Shown one piece after another: positions 28,289-37,101 of a stretch of 64,000 nucleotides of DNA. Below the pieces are notes generated by a model. That model had not been told where the DNA came from. It did not search any database and saw nothing but the letters and a program-made list of their open reading frames with translations. Both the position numbers and the translations under genes were made by a program. How positions within the stretch are numbered: position 1 is the first letter of the stretch; every line of letters begins with the position of its first letter. Where the stretch lies: positions 186,001-250,000 of the forward strand of contig NZ_JAFMPW010000001.1 of assembly GCF_026126425.1 (NCBI RefSeq), written 5' to 3'. The stretch comes from Muriicola sp. Z0-33 (GTDB taxonomy: Bacteria > Bacteroidota > Bacteroidia > Flavobacteriales > Flavobacteriaceae).

Positions 28289-30100
28289 ATGGAACTCAGT
28301 GTTATTGATTACAGCTTTATCGTTGTATTTTTCTCAATTGTTTTAGGGATAGGAGTATATGTCTCCAAAAAGTCGGGTAAAAACTCTTCGGAATTTTTCC
28401 TTTCAGGAAGAACTATGCCCTGGTGGTTGTTAGGGCTTTCGATGGTGGCAACCACTTTTTCAACAGACACTCCAAACCTGGTAACCGACCTTGTAAGAAC
28501 ATCCGGAGTATCGGGCAATTGGGGATGGTGGTGTTTTTTGCTAACCGGAATGTTGACCGTTTTTGTTTACGCCAAACTTTGGCGTAAGTCGAACCTAAAT
28601 ACCGACCTGGAGTTCTACGAGTTACGATATGGGGGCAAGCCGGCAAGTTTTCTTAGAAAGTTTCGGGCGGTATACCTCGGCGTTCTCTTTAATGTAATCA
28701 CCATGTCTGCCGTTACCCTGGCGGCAATAAAAATAGGGAGTATAATGTTGGGCTTGGAGCCTTGGGAGACTGTTGTAAGTGCGGGACTAATTACAGTAGT
28801 CTTCAGTGCCTTAGGCGGATTCAAAGGAGTAGTTTATACGGATTTCCTACTCTTCTTTGTCGCAATGGCCGGGGCTATTGGGGCAGCGTATTATTTGGTA
28901 AATATCCCCGAAGTTGGTGGAATACAGGCAATAATAGATAGCGAAAACGTAAAGGATAAGCTAAATATCCTTCCGGATTTTAGTGATACCAAAGCTGTGA
29001 TTACAATTATGGTGATTCCGTTGGCGGTGCAATGGTGGAGCTCATGGTATCCGGGTGGGGAACCTGGAGGAGGCGGGTATATAGCACAGCGAATGCTGGC
29101 CGCAAAAAATGAGAACCACGCCATTGGGGCAACGTTTTTTTTCAATATAATGCATTATGCACTCAGACCATGGCCATGGATTCTTGTTGCCCTGGCTTCG
29201 CTAGTGGTGTTTCCCGACATCGCCAGTATTGCAGAAGCATTTCCAAATGTGCCAGCAGATAAATTAGGCCATGATCTTGCCTATTCGGCAATGCTTACGA
29301 AGTTACCGAGTGGATTACTTGGGGTAGTTCTGGCCTCTTTAATTGCAGCTTATATGAGTACCATTTCTACACAATTGAATTGGGGATCCTCTTATATCGT
29401 GTTCGACTTCTACAAACAACAAATAAATCCTGATGCTACGGAAAAGCAAATGGTAGCAGTAGGAAGATTATCAACTGTCGTTTTAATGGTTTTAAGCGCA
29501 TTTTTGGCCTTGGCTATGCAGAGCGCTATGGGGGTATTTAATCTATTGTTGTCCTTTGGAGCCGGTACAGGCCTAATATTCATACTTAGATGGTTTTGGT
29601 GGAGGATTAATTCGTGGAGCGAAATTTCGGCCATGTTTTCGTCAGGAATTTTGGCCATCCTAATGGAAACGACATCATTGAAAGGTTTCCTCTTTAGCCC
29701 GGAGACAGGTATATTCCCGGAATGGGGAGAACTTCCTTTTATTATGATAGTAACCTCTGTCGTATGGCTTACAGCGACCTTTGTGACCCAACCGGAATCC
29801 AAGGAGGTATTACGCAGCTTTTACCAAAAAATTCAACCAGGGGGCCCCGGATGGTCTAAGGTCGTAAATGAGGCAAAGGATGACGATGTTGAGATAGTAA
29901 ACACAAATGAAAAATGGAGTGTGCCCTCAGGTATTACTGCTATGCTATTAGGGGTTGCTCTTATCTACTCACTCTTGTTTGCTACCGGGTATTGGATATA
30001 CGGGCGCACCACATCGGCCCTGATCATTTCAGGAATTGCCCTTGTTTCGGGGCTGCTATTGATTAGGACGTGGAATAAAATGAAAGACAACCTTTTGTAA
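28289..30100 (+). CDS. Sodium:solute symporter family protein
   Basis: 603 residues with about thirteen to fourteen membrane segments. The sodium-solute symporter (SSS) pattern is visible in the first part (DYSFIVVFFSIVLGIGVYVSKKS, FFLSGRTMPWWLLGLSMVATTFS) and in the central STQLNWGSSYIVFDFYK. The substrate cannot be fixed; sugar or sialate-like compounds are common in this branch. A near-consensus -7 element (TATCTTTA at 28262) precedes it. It is 11 bases from the NagX-like gene, so the two are cotranscribed. Confidence 0.92.
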   Translation: MELSVIDYSFIVVFFSIVLGIGVYVSKKSGKNSSEFFLSGRTMPWWLLGLSMVATTFSTDTPNLVTDLVRTSGVSGNWGWWCFLLTGMLTVFVYAKLWRKSNLNTDLEFYELRYGGKPASFLRKFRAVYLGVLFNVITMSAVTLAAIKIGSIMLGLEPWETVVSAGLITVVFSALGGFKGVVYTDFLLFFVAMAGAIGAAYYLVNIPEVGGIQAIIDSENVKDKLNILPDFSDTKAVITIMVIPLAVQWWSSWYPGGEPGGGGYIAQRMLAAKNENHAIGATFFFNIMHYALRPWPWILVALASLVVFPDIASIAEAFPNVPADKLGHDLAYSAMLTKLPSGLLGVVLASLIAAYMSTISTQLNWGSSYIVFDFYKQQINPDATEKQMVAVGRLSTVVLMVLSAFLALAMQSAMGVFNLLLSFGAGTGLIFILRWFWWRINSWSEISAMFSSGILAILMETTSLKGFLFSPETGIFPEWGELPFIMIVTSVVWLTATFVTQPESKEVLRSFYQKIQPGGPGWSKVVNEAKDDDVEIVNTNEKWSVPSGITAMLLGVALIYSLLFATGYWIYGRTTSALIISGIALVSGLLLIRTWNKMKDNLL

Positions 30101-30111
30101 AAATCCTTTAA

Positions 30112-31200
30112 ATGAAAAATAGAATTCTATCGGTAGATATCTTCAGGGGGCTCACAATTGTACTTATGATACTGGTGAACACCCCCGGGACCTGGACCAG
30201 TGTTTATGCTCCATTTTTGCATGCTAAATGGCACGGATACACCCCTACAGACCTTGTATTTCCATTTTTTCTATTTATTGTAGGGACTTCTATTGTCTTT
30301 GCATATAAGAATAAACCCACCAACGCGGCAACTTATAAAAAGATCAGCATACGAACTTTAAAATTAATTGGCCTGGGGGTCTTTTTAGGGGCATTCACTA
30401 TTACATTCCCTTTTATAAAAGAGTTTGCAGAAATCCGTTTTCCTGGTGTACTGCAACGTATTGGAGTAGTCTTCTTTTTTGCCGCAATTCTTTTTATCAA
30501 TTTCAATTGGAAAACTCTTGTTGGAGTTAGCGCCGTTCTGTTAGTTGGCTATTGGTTACTTATGGTATACGTGCCTGTAGAAGGGGTGGCGTCTACCCTG
30601 GAAAGAGCACCAAATAATCTGGCGAATTATCTGGATGTACAGGTATTTGGAACACATAACTACAAGCCAGATTACGATCCGGAAGGACTACTAAGTACAA
30701 TTCCGGCAATTGTCTCGTCCTTATTAGGAATTTTTACTGGCTTGATACTGGTTTCTAAACAGGCCAAGAAAGCCACAATTATGGTTGGTCTTGGAGGTGC
30801 AATGCTTATTGTAGGGTCTTTGTGGGACTTAATATTCCCAATAAACAAAGCCCTTTGGACAAGTAGTTTTGTATTGGTGACAGCAGGTTGGGGTAATCTT
30901 TTCCTTGCGCTTATCTACTACCTAACCGATGTTAGGGGGATGCAATTTGGAAGCATTTTCCGCTATGCGGGAGCCAATGCCATTACTGTATATTTTCTTT
31001 CGAGTTTTGTTACAAAAATCTTCTATTCCATAAAGGTAACAGAGGAGATCTCCTTGCACAATTGGCTATACGAGAATATCTATGTGCACGATTTTATGTC
31101 TGGCCAGCTTTCATCATTGCTTTATGGCCTTACTGTTGTTTCGTTTTATTGCTTTCTGGCTTATGTGATGTACAAAAAGAAGATATTTATAAAAGTATAA
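30112..31200 (+). CDS. NagX/HGSNAT-like multispan membrane protein
   Basis: 362 residues with about ten membrane segments. The start RILSVDIFRGLTIVLMILVNTPG and the following WHGYTPTDLVFPFFLFIVG, with the His and Asp of this motif, match the group that includes heparan-alpha-glucosaminide N-acetyltransferase and bacterial NagX (COG4299). The family transfers or recognises acetyl groups on amino sugars at the membrane. Coupling with the symporter gene (11-base gap) suggests uptake or modification of an amino sugar. It converges on ribE with 20 bases between stops. Confidence 0.87.
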   Translation: MKNRILSVDIFRGLTIVLMILVNTPGTWTSVYAPFLHAKWHGYTPTDLVFPFFLFIVGTSIVFAYKNKPTNAATYKKISIRTLKLIGLGVFLGAFTITFPFIKEFAEIRFPGVLQRIGVVFFFAAILFINFNWKTLVGVSAVLLVGYWLLMVYVPVEGVASTLERAPNNLANYLDVQVFGTHNYKPDYDPEGLLSTIPAIVSSLLGIFTGLILVSKQAKKATIMVGLGGAMLIVGSLWDLIFPINKALWTSSFVLVTAGWGNLFLALIYYLTDVRGMQFGSIFRYAGANAITVYFLSSFVTKIFYSIKVTEEISLHNWLYENIYVHDFMSGQLSSLLYGLTVVSFYCFLAYVMYKKKIFIKV

Positions 31201-31220
31201 AAGGAATAAAGACAGCAAGC

Positions 31221-31814
31221 TTAGGAAGAGCTCTTGCCTAACAGTCTTGCAACATACTTACCTATAACATCGAATTCCAGGTTTACTTCGGTTCCTAACT
31301 TGTAGCACTTAAATCCTGTGTGTTCGTAAGTATATGGAATGATTGCTACGGAAAAGTGGCTATTTGCAGAATCCACAACAGTTAGGCTGACACCGTCTAC
31401 TGTAATAGATCCTTTTTGAATGGTGATGTTGTTCTGAAGCGCGTCATACTGGAATGTAAAAATCCAACTACCGTCCTTTTCCTCGATGCCTGTACAGGTT
31501 CCCTTCTGATCTACATGCCCCTGAACAATATGCCCGTCTAGCCTGGCGCCTAATTGCATTCCACGTTCAAGGTTCACTTTATCCCCTGGGATTAAGTGTC
31601 CGAGAGTAGTTTTCCGGAGTGTTTCATCAATGGCAGTTACAGTATATTCCTCAGAGTCAGTGGCTACAACAGTTAAGCATACGCCGTTGTGAGAAACACT
31701 TTGATCTACTTTCAGTTCTGCTGCCATCGGAGTTGCAATGGTAAGGTGAAGATTTTCACCTTCCTTTTTAAGTTCTTTTAACTCTCCCAAAACTTCGATT
31801 ATTCCGGTAAACAT
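31221..31814 (-). CDS. ribE: Riboflavin synthase, alpha subunit
   Basis: 197 residues, the usual length. The enzyme converts two molecules of 6,7-dimethyl-8-ribityllumazine into riboflavin plus a pyrimidine. The two lumazine-binding repeats are seen: MFTGIIEVLGELKEL with VSHNGVCLTV in the first half, and LDGHIVQGHVDQKGTC with ITVDGVSLTVVD in the second. All conserved motifs are present. It diverges from pdxA across a 58-base gap with overlapping promoters. Confidence 0.96.
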   Translation of the reverse strand: MFTGIIEVLGELKELKKEGENLHLTIATPMAAELKVDQSVSHNGVCLTVVATDSEEYTVTAIDETLRKTTLGHLIPGDKVNLERGMQLGARLDGHIVQGHVDQKGTCTGIEEKDGSWIFTFQYDALQNNITIQKGSITVDGVSLTVVDSANSHFSVAIIPYTYEHTGFKCYKLGTEVNLEFDVIGKYVARLLGKSSS

Positions 31815-31831
31815 GTGTCGTTTAAATTAAG

Positions 31832-31839
31832 TAGTTTTG
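31832..31839 (+). promoter_or_regulatory. -7 element of the pdxA promoter
   Basis: TAGTTTTG matches TAnnTTTG exactly, 33 bases before the ATG of pdxA; no clear -33. Confidence 0.45.
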
Positions 31840-31856
31840 TCGTTCAGTTTAGGATA

Positions 31857-31864
31857 CAAAGGTA
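31857..31864 (-). promoter_or_regulatory. -7 element of the ribE promoter
   Basis: On the minus strand TACCTTTG matches TAnnTTTG exactly, 43 bases before the ribE start. It lies just beyond the pdxA -7 element, so the two promoters interleave. Confidence 0.45.
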
Positions 31865-31872
31865 AAGATATA

Positions 31873-32919
31873 ATGCAGGAAAAGAGTAAAATTAAGGTGG
31901 GGATTTCCATTGGTGATATCAATGGAATTGGCTGTGAAGTGGTTCTTAAAACCTTTGAAGATTCAAGAATGTTAGATTTTTGTACCCCGGTTATTTTTGC
32001 TTCAAATAAAACCATCTCACAACAAAAAAGCGATTTAAAAATAAACATCGCGTTTCATGGGGTTCAGGAAGCTTCTAAAGCTATAGACGGAAAGGTAAAC
32101 GTGGTAAATGTCTGGAAAGAGATCCCACAGATAGAATTTGGTAAGGCAACGAACAAGGCAGGTGAATTTGCCATTAGGTCATTAAAAGCTGCAGTTAAGG
32201 CACTTAAGTATAACGATATTGATCTGCTTGTTACTGCGCCAATTAACAAGAAAAATATCCAGTCTGAACACTTTAGTTTTCCAGGGCATACAGATTTTCT
32301 AGCAGAGGAATTGGAAGGTGAAAGCCTGATGTTTATGGTTTCTGATGAGCTGAAAGTAGGATTATTGACAGATCATGTTGCTGTTAAAGACATTGCCAAT
32401 TCCATTACTCCGGAGCTCATTGCGGCAAAAGTCGGGATTATTGAGAATTCCCTAAAAATGGATTTTGGGATTCGAAAACCAAAAATCGCCCTTTTGGGCA
32501 TAAATCCGCATAGTGGCGATGACGGTGTAATCGGAAAGGAAGATGAAGAGGTGCTAAAGCCCGCTATTAAGGAATTGACAGATGCCGGACATTTGGTTTA
32601 TGGCCCGTACGCCGCAGATAGTTTTTTTGGATCAGATAGTTACAAGAATTTTGATGCCATCCTTGCAGCCTATCACGATCAGGGTTTAATTCCATTCAAA
32701 ACACTGGCTTTTGGCAAAGGGGTGAATTTTACGGCGGGGCTGTCCAAAGTAAGAACTTCTCCAGACCACGGTACTGCCTATGAAATTGCCGGGCAGGGCA
32801 AAGCAGACCACAGTTCTTTTAAAGAAGCCGTTTTTACCGGACTTAGTATTTATAAAAACAGGAAAGAGTATCGTGGTCTGACAGAAAACCCCTTACAAAA
32901 ACAAAGAATGAAAAGATAA
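31873..32919 (+). CDS. pdxA: 4-hydroxythreonine-4-phosphate dehydrogenase
   Basis: 348 residues from the ATG at 31873 (MQEKSKIKVGISIGDINGIG); an earlier in-frame TTG at 31837 would lie in the promoter. The enzyme oxidises 4-phosphohydroxy-L-threonine in the DXP-dependent pathway to pyridoxal phosphate. Family motifs: the start GISIGDINGIGCEV, LVTAPINKK, FPGHTDFLAE, ALLGINPHSGDDGVIG, AAYHDQGLIPFK and FTAGLSKVRTSPDHGTAY. The metal-binding histidines in the last three blocks are all present. It stands alone on its strand before the yceD operon promoter. Confidence 0.96.
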   Translation: MQEKSKIKVGISIGDINGIGCEVVLKTFEDSRMLDFCTPVIFASNKTISQQKSDLKINIAFHGVQEASKAIDGKVNVVNVWKEIPQIEFGKATNKAGEFAIRSLKAAVKALKYNDIDLLVTAPINKKNIQSEHFSFPGHTDFLAEELEGESLMFMVSDELKVGLLTDHVAVKDIANSITPELIAAKVGIIENSLKMDFGIRKPKIALLGINPHSGDDGVIGKEDEEVLKPAIKELTDAGHLVYGPYAADSFFGSDSYKNFDAILAAYHDQGLIPFKTLAFGKGVNFTAGLSKVRTSPDHGTAYEIAGQGKADHSSFKEAVFTGLSIYKNRKEYRGLTENPLQKQRMKR

Positions 32920-32983
32920 TTTTAGCTGTCGCGCAAGCACGATTTTCTTTAAGATTGCAGAAGTAAATATATTTTGTTAATGG

Positions 32984-33013
32984 TTGGGGTTTTAGAAAAA
33001 AAAGGTATCTTTG
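32984..33013 (+). promoter_or_regulatory. Canonical promoter of the yceD-rpmF operon
   Basis: TTG at 32984-32986 and TATCTTTG at 33006-33013, separated by exactly 19 bases, match the Bacteroidota consensus TTG-N19-TAnnTTTG at all defined positions. The start codon follows 23 bases later. Confidence 0.8.
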
Positions 33014-33036
33014 CACGCCTTAAACTAGCGTTATAG

Positions 33037-33570
33037 ATGATGGAGCATAAGGAATATAGCATTCCTTTTTCAGGATTGAAAGAAGGAAAACACCAGTTTA
33101 AGTATAGTATTGAAAATAAGTTCTTTGTTACTTTTGGATATGACGAATTTAATGCCACCGATATTAATTTGGAACTGGTATTGAATAAACAAGTTACCAT
33201 GTTGGAGTTAGATTTGCGTGGTGAGGGAACTGTCAATGTAGATTGTGATTTAACCGGCGAATCTTATGATCAGTCAATAAGTTCGCATCTTGAGCTTGTG
33301 GTTAAGTTTGGAGAAGAATTTAACAATGAGGACGATGAAATTCTGATCATTCCACATGGAGAACATCAGATTAATGTAGCTCAGTATATTTATGAAATGC
33401 TGGTTCTTGCTGTGCCCTCAAAAAGGATTCACCCCGGAGTTCTTGACGGTACGCTGAAATCGGACATCCTTAAAAAACTGGAAGAGCTACAACCAAAAGA
33501 GACAATAAAAAATAAAGATAAAACGGATCCCAGATGGGATGCACTTAAAAATTTACTAACGGATAAATAG
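33037..33570 (+). CDS. YceD family protein (DUF177)
   Basis: 177 residues. DUF177/YceD proteins are needed for normal 23S rRNA accumulation and are typically encoded directly before rpmF, as here (8-base gap). Visible features are the beta-rich start [40 protein letters not shown] with the conserved Cys/Asp pair, and the C-terminal block [16 protein letters not shown] followed by [10 protein letters not shown]. The first of two adjacent ATG codons is taken as start. Confidence 0.92.
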   Translation: MMEHKEYSIPFSGLKEGKHQFKYSIENKFFVTFGYDEFNATDINLELVLNKQVTMLELDLRGEGTVNVDCDLTGESYDQSISSHLELVVKFGEEFNNEDDEILIIPHGEHQINVAQYIYEMLVLAVPSKRIHPGVLDGTLKSDILKKLEELQPKETIKNKDKTDPRWDALKNLLTDK

Positions 33571-33578
33571 ATTATATA

Positions 33579-33776
33579 ATGGCACATCCTAAAAGGAAAA
33601 TATCCAGAACCAGAAGAGACAAAAGAAGAACGCACTATAAAGCAGTTGCGCCTACTCTGGCGAAAGATCCTACCACTGGTGAAATGCACTTATATCACAG
33701 AGCGCATTGGCATGAAGGTAAATTGTATTATCGCGGTCAGGTTCTGATTGATAAAACAGAAGAAGCTTCTGCTTAA
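33579..33776 (+). CDS. rpmF: Ribosomal protein L32
   Basis: 65 residues; the start [20 protein letters not shown] is the L32 signature. The central region ([20 protein letters not shown]) lacks the four zinc-ligand cysteines, so this is the zinc-independent form usual in Bacteroidota. It follows yceD by 8 bases and is closed by a strong terminator at 33798. Confidence 0.98.
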   Translation: MAHPKRKISRTRRDKRRTHYKAVAPTLAKDPTTGEMHLYHRAHWHEGKLYYRGQVLIDKTEEASA

Positions 33777-33797
33777 AAAAGACACTGTACAACTTCT

Positions 33798-33828
33798 ACT
33801 CCCACTTCAAAAGAGTGGGAGTTTTTTT
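33798..33828 (+). terminator. Terminator after rpmF
   Basis: ACTCCCACT (33798-33806) pairs perfectly with AGTGGGAGT (33814-33822) around a 7-base loop, followed by seven T. Confidence 0.9.
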
Positions 33829-33960
33829 GGGAATATATTTTCCTAATTCATCTTTTTTGAATTTCACAATTTGAGCACAAAAATGCAGGCTTCGGAAATT
33901 TATAAGGCGCCATTATGGCCCTTAAATCCTATGGGGCAGCTGACTTTAGTTAAAAATTCA

Positions 33961-34037
33961 AAAAATCCTCAAATAATCTATTTTAGCACAAAAAGTCGCA
34001 AAAAATCCTTATTTTTCCACGATTTTGGAGGATTTTT
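33961..34037. repeat. Inverted repeat in the fabH leader
   Basis: AAAAATCCTC (33961-33970) and GAGGATTTTT (34028-34037) are perfect complements 57 bases apart, and a third copy of AAAAATCCT occurs at about 34010. The repeat ends 30 bases before the fabH start and may be regulatory. Confidence 0.35.
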
Positions 34038-34067
34038 CAGCTTTCTTGATAATAAACCAAATTAGGT

Positions 34068-35063
34068 ATGAGTAAAATATCGGCAGCCATTACGGCTGTA
34101 GGGGCTTATGTTCCGGACTTCAGGCTTACCAATAAAGTTTTGGAAACCATGGTAGATACCAATGACGAGTGGATCACTACCAGGACTGGAATAAAGGAAA
34201 GAAGAATCCTTAAAGATAAAGATAAGGGGACCTCTTATCTTGCTATAAAAGCAGCCGAAGACCTTTTAAAGAAAAGCAAAGTAGATCCGGCGGAAATTGA
34301 TCTTGTAATTGTTGGAACCGCAACCCCGGATTTACCGGTAGCATCTACAGCGGTATATGTTGCATCTGAAATTGGGGCAACCAATGCCTTTGCATATGAT
34401 CTGCAGGCGGCCTGTTCAAATTTCTTATATGGAATGTCTACAGCAGCCAGTTACATAGAATCCGGACGTTATAAAAAGGTATTGCTGATAGGCGCAGATA
34501 AAATGTCATCAATCCTGGATTATACAGATAGGACCACTTGCATTATATTTGGAGATGGAGCGGGGGCAGTTCTTTTTGAACCAAATGAGGAAGGATTGGG
34601 ACTTCAGGATGAATTTTTAAGGTCGGATGGTAAAGGAAGGCCATTTTTGAGAATAGAGGCAGGTGGATCATTATTACCAGCCTCGGAGGAAACCGTCAAA
34701 AACAAACAGCATTATGTGTATCAGGATGGTAAGTCGGTCTTCAAATTTGCAGTATCCAACATGGCTGATGTAGCCGCCAAAATCATGGAACGCAACAAGC
34801 TGTCTCATGATGATGTTCATTGGTTGGTCCCACACCAGGCAAATAAGCGTATTATTGATGCTACAGCCAATAGAATGGGACTCGATAATGATAAGGTGAT
34901 GATGAATATACAGCGCTATGGAAATACAACTTCGGCAACATTACCTCTTTTGTTGTGGGATTATGAAAAACAACTCAAAAAAGGGGATAATTTGGTCTTT
35001 GCAGCCTTTGGTGGAGGATTTACCTGGGGGGCAATTTATTTAAAATGGGCCTATAATAGCTAA
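34068..35063 (+). CDS. fabH: 3-oxoacyl-ACP synthase III
   Basis: 331 residues. The enzyme condenses acetyl-CoA (or a branched starter) with malonyl-ACP to start fatty-acid synthesis. The catalytic triad is complete: Cys116 in LQAACSNF, His256 in VPHQANKR and Asn286 in YGNTTSATLP. The start AAITAVGAYVPDFRLTN and the GGGFTWGA end are typical. It leads a probable fabH-accB-accC operon, behind the rpmF terminator, so it needs its own promoter, for which I see no perfect element. Confidence 0.97.
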   Translation: MSKISAAITAVGAYVPDFRLTNKVLETMVDTNDEWITTRTGIKERRILKDKDKGTSYLAIKAAEDLLKKSKVDPAEIDLVIVGTATPDLPVASTAVYVASEIGATNAFAYDLQAACSNFLYGMSTAASYIESGRYKKVLLIGADKMSSILDYTDRTTCIIFGDGAGAVLFEPNEEGLGLQDEFLRSDGKGRPFLRIEAGGSLLPASEETVKNKQHYVYQDGKSVFKFAVSNMADVAAKIMERNKLSHDDVHWLVPHQANKRIIDATANRMGLDNDKVMMNIQRYGNTTSATLPLLLWDYEKQLKKGDNLVFAAFGGGFTWGAIYLKWAYNS

Positions 35064-35092
35064 TCAAACAGCAACTAATAAACCAAAATACC

Positions 35093-35578
35093 ATGGATAT
35101 TAAAGAGATTCAGAGCTTAATAAAGTTTGTGGCAAAATCTGGAGCCAGCGAGGTTAAACTGGAGACAGATGATATTAAGATTACCATTAGAACCGGGGCG
35201 TTAAGCTCGGGGCAAGAACCCACTTATGTGCAGCAAATCCCTATGGGAACTGCACCCGCAGTGGCAGCTGTACCTATGGAATCTAGCCCTGCACCTGCAG
35301 CACCTGCAGCAGAAGCCAAAGAGGAAGATGATTCTAAATACATTACGATTAAATCGCCAATAATTGGAACTTTTTATAGAAAACCTTCTCCGGATAAAGG
35401 ACCTTTTGTTGAGGTTGGAGACAATATATCCAAGGGAGATGTTTTGTGTGTTATAGAAGCAATGAAACTTTTTAATGATATTGAATCTGAAGTTTCCGGA
35501 AAGATAATTAAGGTATTGGCAGAGGATTCTTCTCCGGTAGAGTTTGATCAGCCTTTGTTCTTAATAGATCCATCCTAA
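35093..35578 (+). CDS. accB: Acetyl-CoA carboxylase biotin carboxyl carrier protein
   Basis: 161 residues. It carries the biotin that shuttles CO2 between biotin carboxylase and carboxyltransferase. Order: helical N-terminus (MDIKEIQSLIKFVAKSGASEVKLE), an Ala/Pro-rich linker (about 60-80), and the biotinyl domain with Lys125 in VIEAMKLFND, followed by EFDQPLFLI. It lies 29 bases after fabH and 95 before accC. Confidence 0.97.
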   Translation: MDIKEIQSLIKFVAKSGASEVKLETDDIKITIRTGALSSGQEPTYVQQIPMGTAPAVAAVPMESSPAPAAPAAEAKEEDDSKYITIKSPIIGTFYRKPSPDKGPFVEVGDNISKGDVLCVIEAMKLFNDIESEVSGKIIKVLAEDSSPVEFDQPLFLIDPS

Positions 35579-35673
35579 CCTTAGTCCATAGTGGCTCAGA
35601 TTGTTTTCTGGCCTGTTACAATAAGTTCAAATTGGAATTTGACACCTCAAAGGAGTCTTAATTTTTGACAATT

Positions 35674-37026
35674 ATGTTTAAAAAAATACTTATAGCCAAT
35701 AGGGGAGAGATTGCACTTCGAATAATCAGAACCTGCAAAGAAATGGGCATTAAAACGGTGGCAGTCTATTCTAAGGCAGACGAAGAGAGTCTTCATGTCA
35801 GATTTGCTGATGAAGCAGTTTGTATTGGCCCGGCCCCAAGTAGTGAATCTTATTTAAAAATTCCCAATATAATAGCGGCAGCGGAGATCACAAATGCAGA
35901 TGCCATTCATCCAGGATACGGATTCTTATCTGAGAATTCTAAATTTTCCAAAATATGTGCCGAGCACGAGATTAAGTTTATCGGAGCTTCAGGTGATCAT
36001 ATAGATAAAATGGGAGATAAGGCCACGGCTAAAGCCACAATGAAGGAGGCTGGGGTACCAACAATACCCGGATCTGAGGGATTGCTTAAAGATGTAGCAG
36101 ACGCAAAAAAGATCGCCAAAAAAATGGGGTATCCCGTAATGATCAAGGCTACTGCCGGAGGCGGAGGAAAAGGTATGAGAGCGGTAATGAGTGAAGATGA
36201 AATGGAAGACCATTTTAACAGTGCCGTACAGGAAGCCACTGCTGCCTTTGGCAATGGAGGAATGTATATGGAGAAACTTATTGAGGAGCCCAGGCATATA
36301 GAAATCCAGATTGTTGGGGATCAATATGGAAAGGCATGTCACCTTTCAGAAAGAGATTGCTCTATTCAAAGAAGGCATCAAAAACTTACTGAAGAGACCC
36401 CCTCTCCTTTCATGACAGACAAATTAAGAGAAAATATGGGGTTGGCTGCAGTGAAAGCTGCCGAATATATAAAGTATGAAGGTGCCGGAACGGTAGAATT
36501 TCTTGTAGACAAGCATAGGAATTTCTATTTCATGGAAATGAATACAAGAATACAAGTAGAGCACCCTATCACTGAACAGGTCATTGATTATGATTTAATC
36601 AGAGAGCAAATTCTGGTAGCGGGAGGAGTGCCTATTTCCGGTAAAAATTATACTCCTAAACTTCACTCTATCGAATGCAGGATCAATGCCGAAGACCCCT
36701 ACCATGATTTTAGACCTTCACCTGGGAAAATCACCACATTGCATACTCCGGGAGGACATGGGATAAGGTTAGATACCCACGTATATAGCGGATATATTAT
36801 ACCGCCGAATTACGATTCTATGATTGCCAAGCTAATTACCTCAGCTCAAACAAGGGAGGAAGCCATAAACAAAATGAAGCGGGCATTGGACGAATTTGTA
36901 ATTGAGGGGGTTAAAACCACCATTCCGTTTCACAGGCAATTAATGGATCATCCTGACTATCTGGCTGGAAACTATACTACGGCGTTTATGGACGATTTTG
37001 TCATGGATCCGCCAGCAGAGGATTAG
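35674..37026 (+). CDS. accC: Acetyl-CoA carboxylase, biotin carboxylase subunit
   Basis: 450 residues from the ATG at 35674 ([17 protein letters not shown]); an in-frame TTG nine bases earlier is less likely. The enzyme carboxylates biotin on AccB with ATP and bicarbonate. Conserved blocks: [25 protein letters not shown] (ATP-grasp glycine loop), [26 protein letters not shown], and [11 protein letters not shown]. Length and motifs are complete. It ends the fabH-accB-accC unit. Confidence 0.97.
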   Translation: MFKKILIANRGEIALRIIRTCKEMGIKTVAVYSKADEESLHVRFADEAVCIGPAPSSESYLKIPNIIAAAEITNADAIHPGYGFLSENSKFSKICAEHEIKFIGASGDHIDKMGDKATAKATMKEAGVPTIPGSEGLLKDVADAKKIAKKMGYPVMIKATAGGGGKGMRAVMSEDEMEDHFNSAVQEATAAFGNGGMYMEKLIEEPRHIEIQIVGDQYGKACHLSERDCSIQRRHQKLTEETPSPFMTDKLRENMGLAAVKAAEYIKYEGAGTVEFLVDKHRNFYFMEMNTRIQVEHPITEQVIDYDLIREQILVAGGVPISGKNYTPKLHSIECRINAEDPYHDFRPSPGKITTLHTPGGHGIRLDTHVYSGYIIPPNYDSMIAKLITSAQTREEAINKMKRALDEFVIEGVKTTIPFHRQLMDHPDYLAGNYTTAFMDDFVMDPPAED

Positions 37027-37101
37027 CACAGCTTTTTTTATTATTTGCCCGGGAATAGCGGAAACTTAATATCTTGCAGATCTAGATGCAGATATTTTTA
37101 A

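Noticed and set aside
31201-31220. Possible terminator between the NagX-like gene and ribE
   Set aside because: No stable stem with T run in the 20-base gap.
33871-34065. 64-codon ORF before fabH
   Set aside because: Translates the A/T-rich repeats of the leader; unlikely composition.
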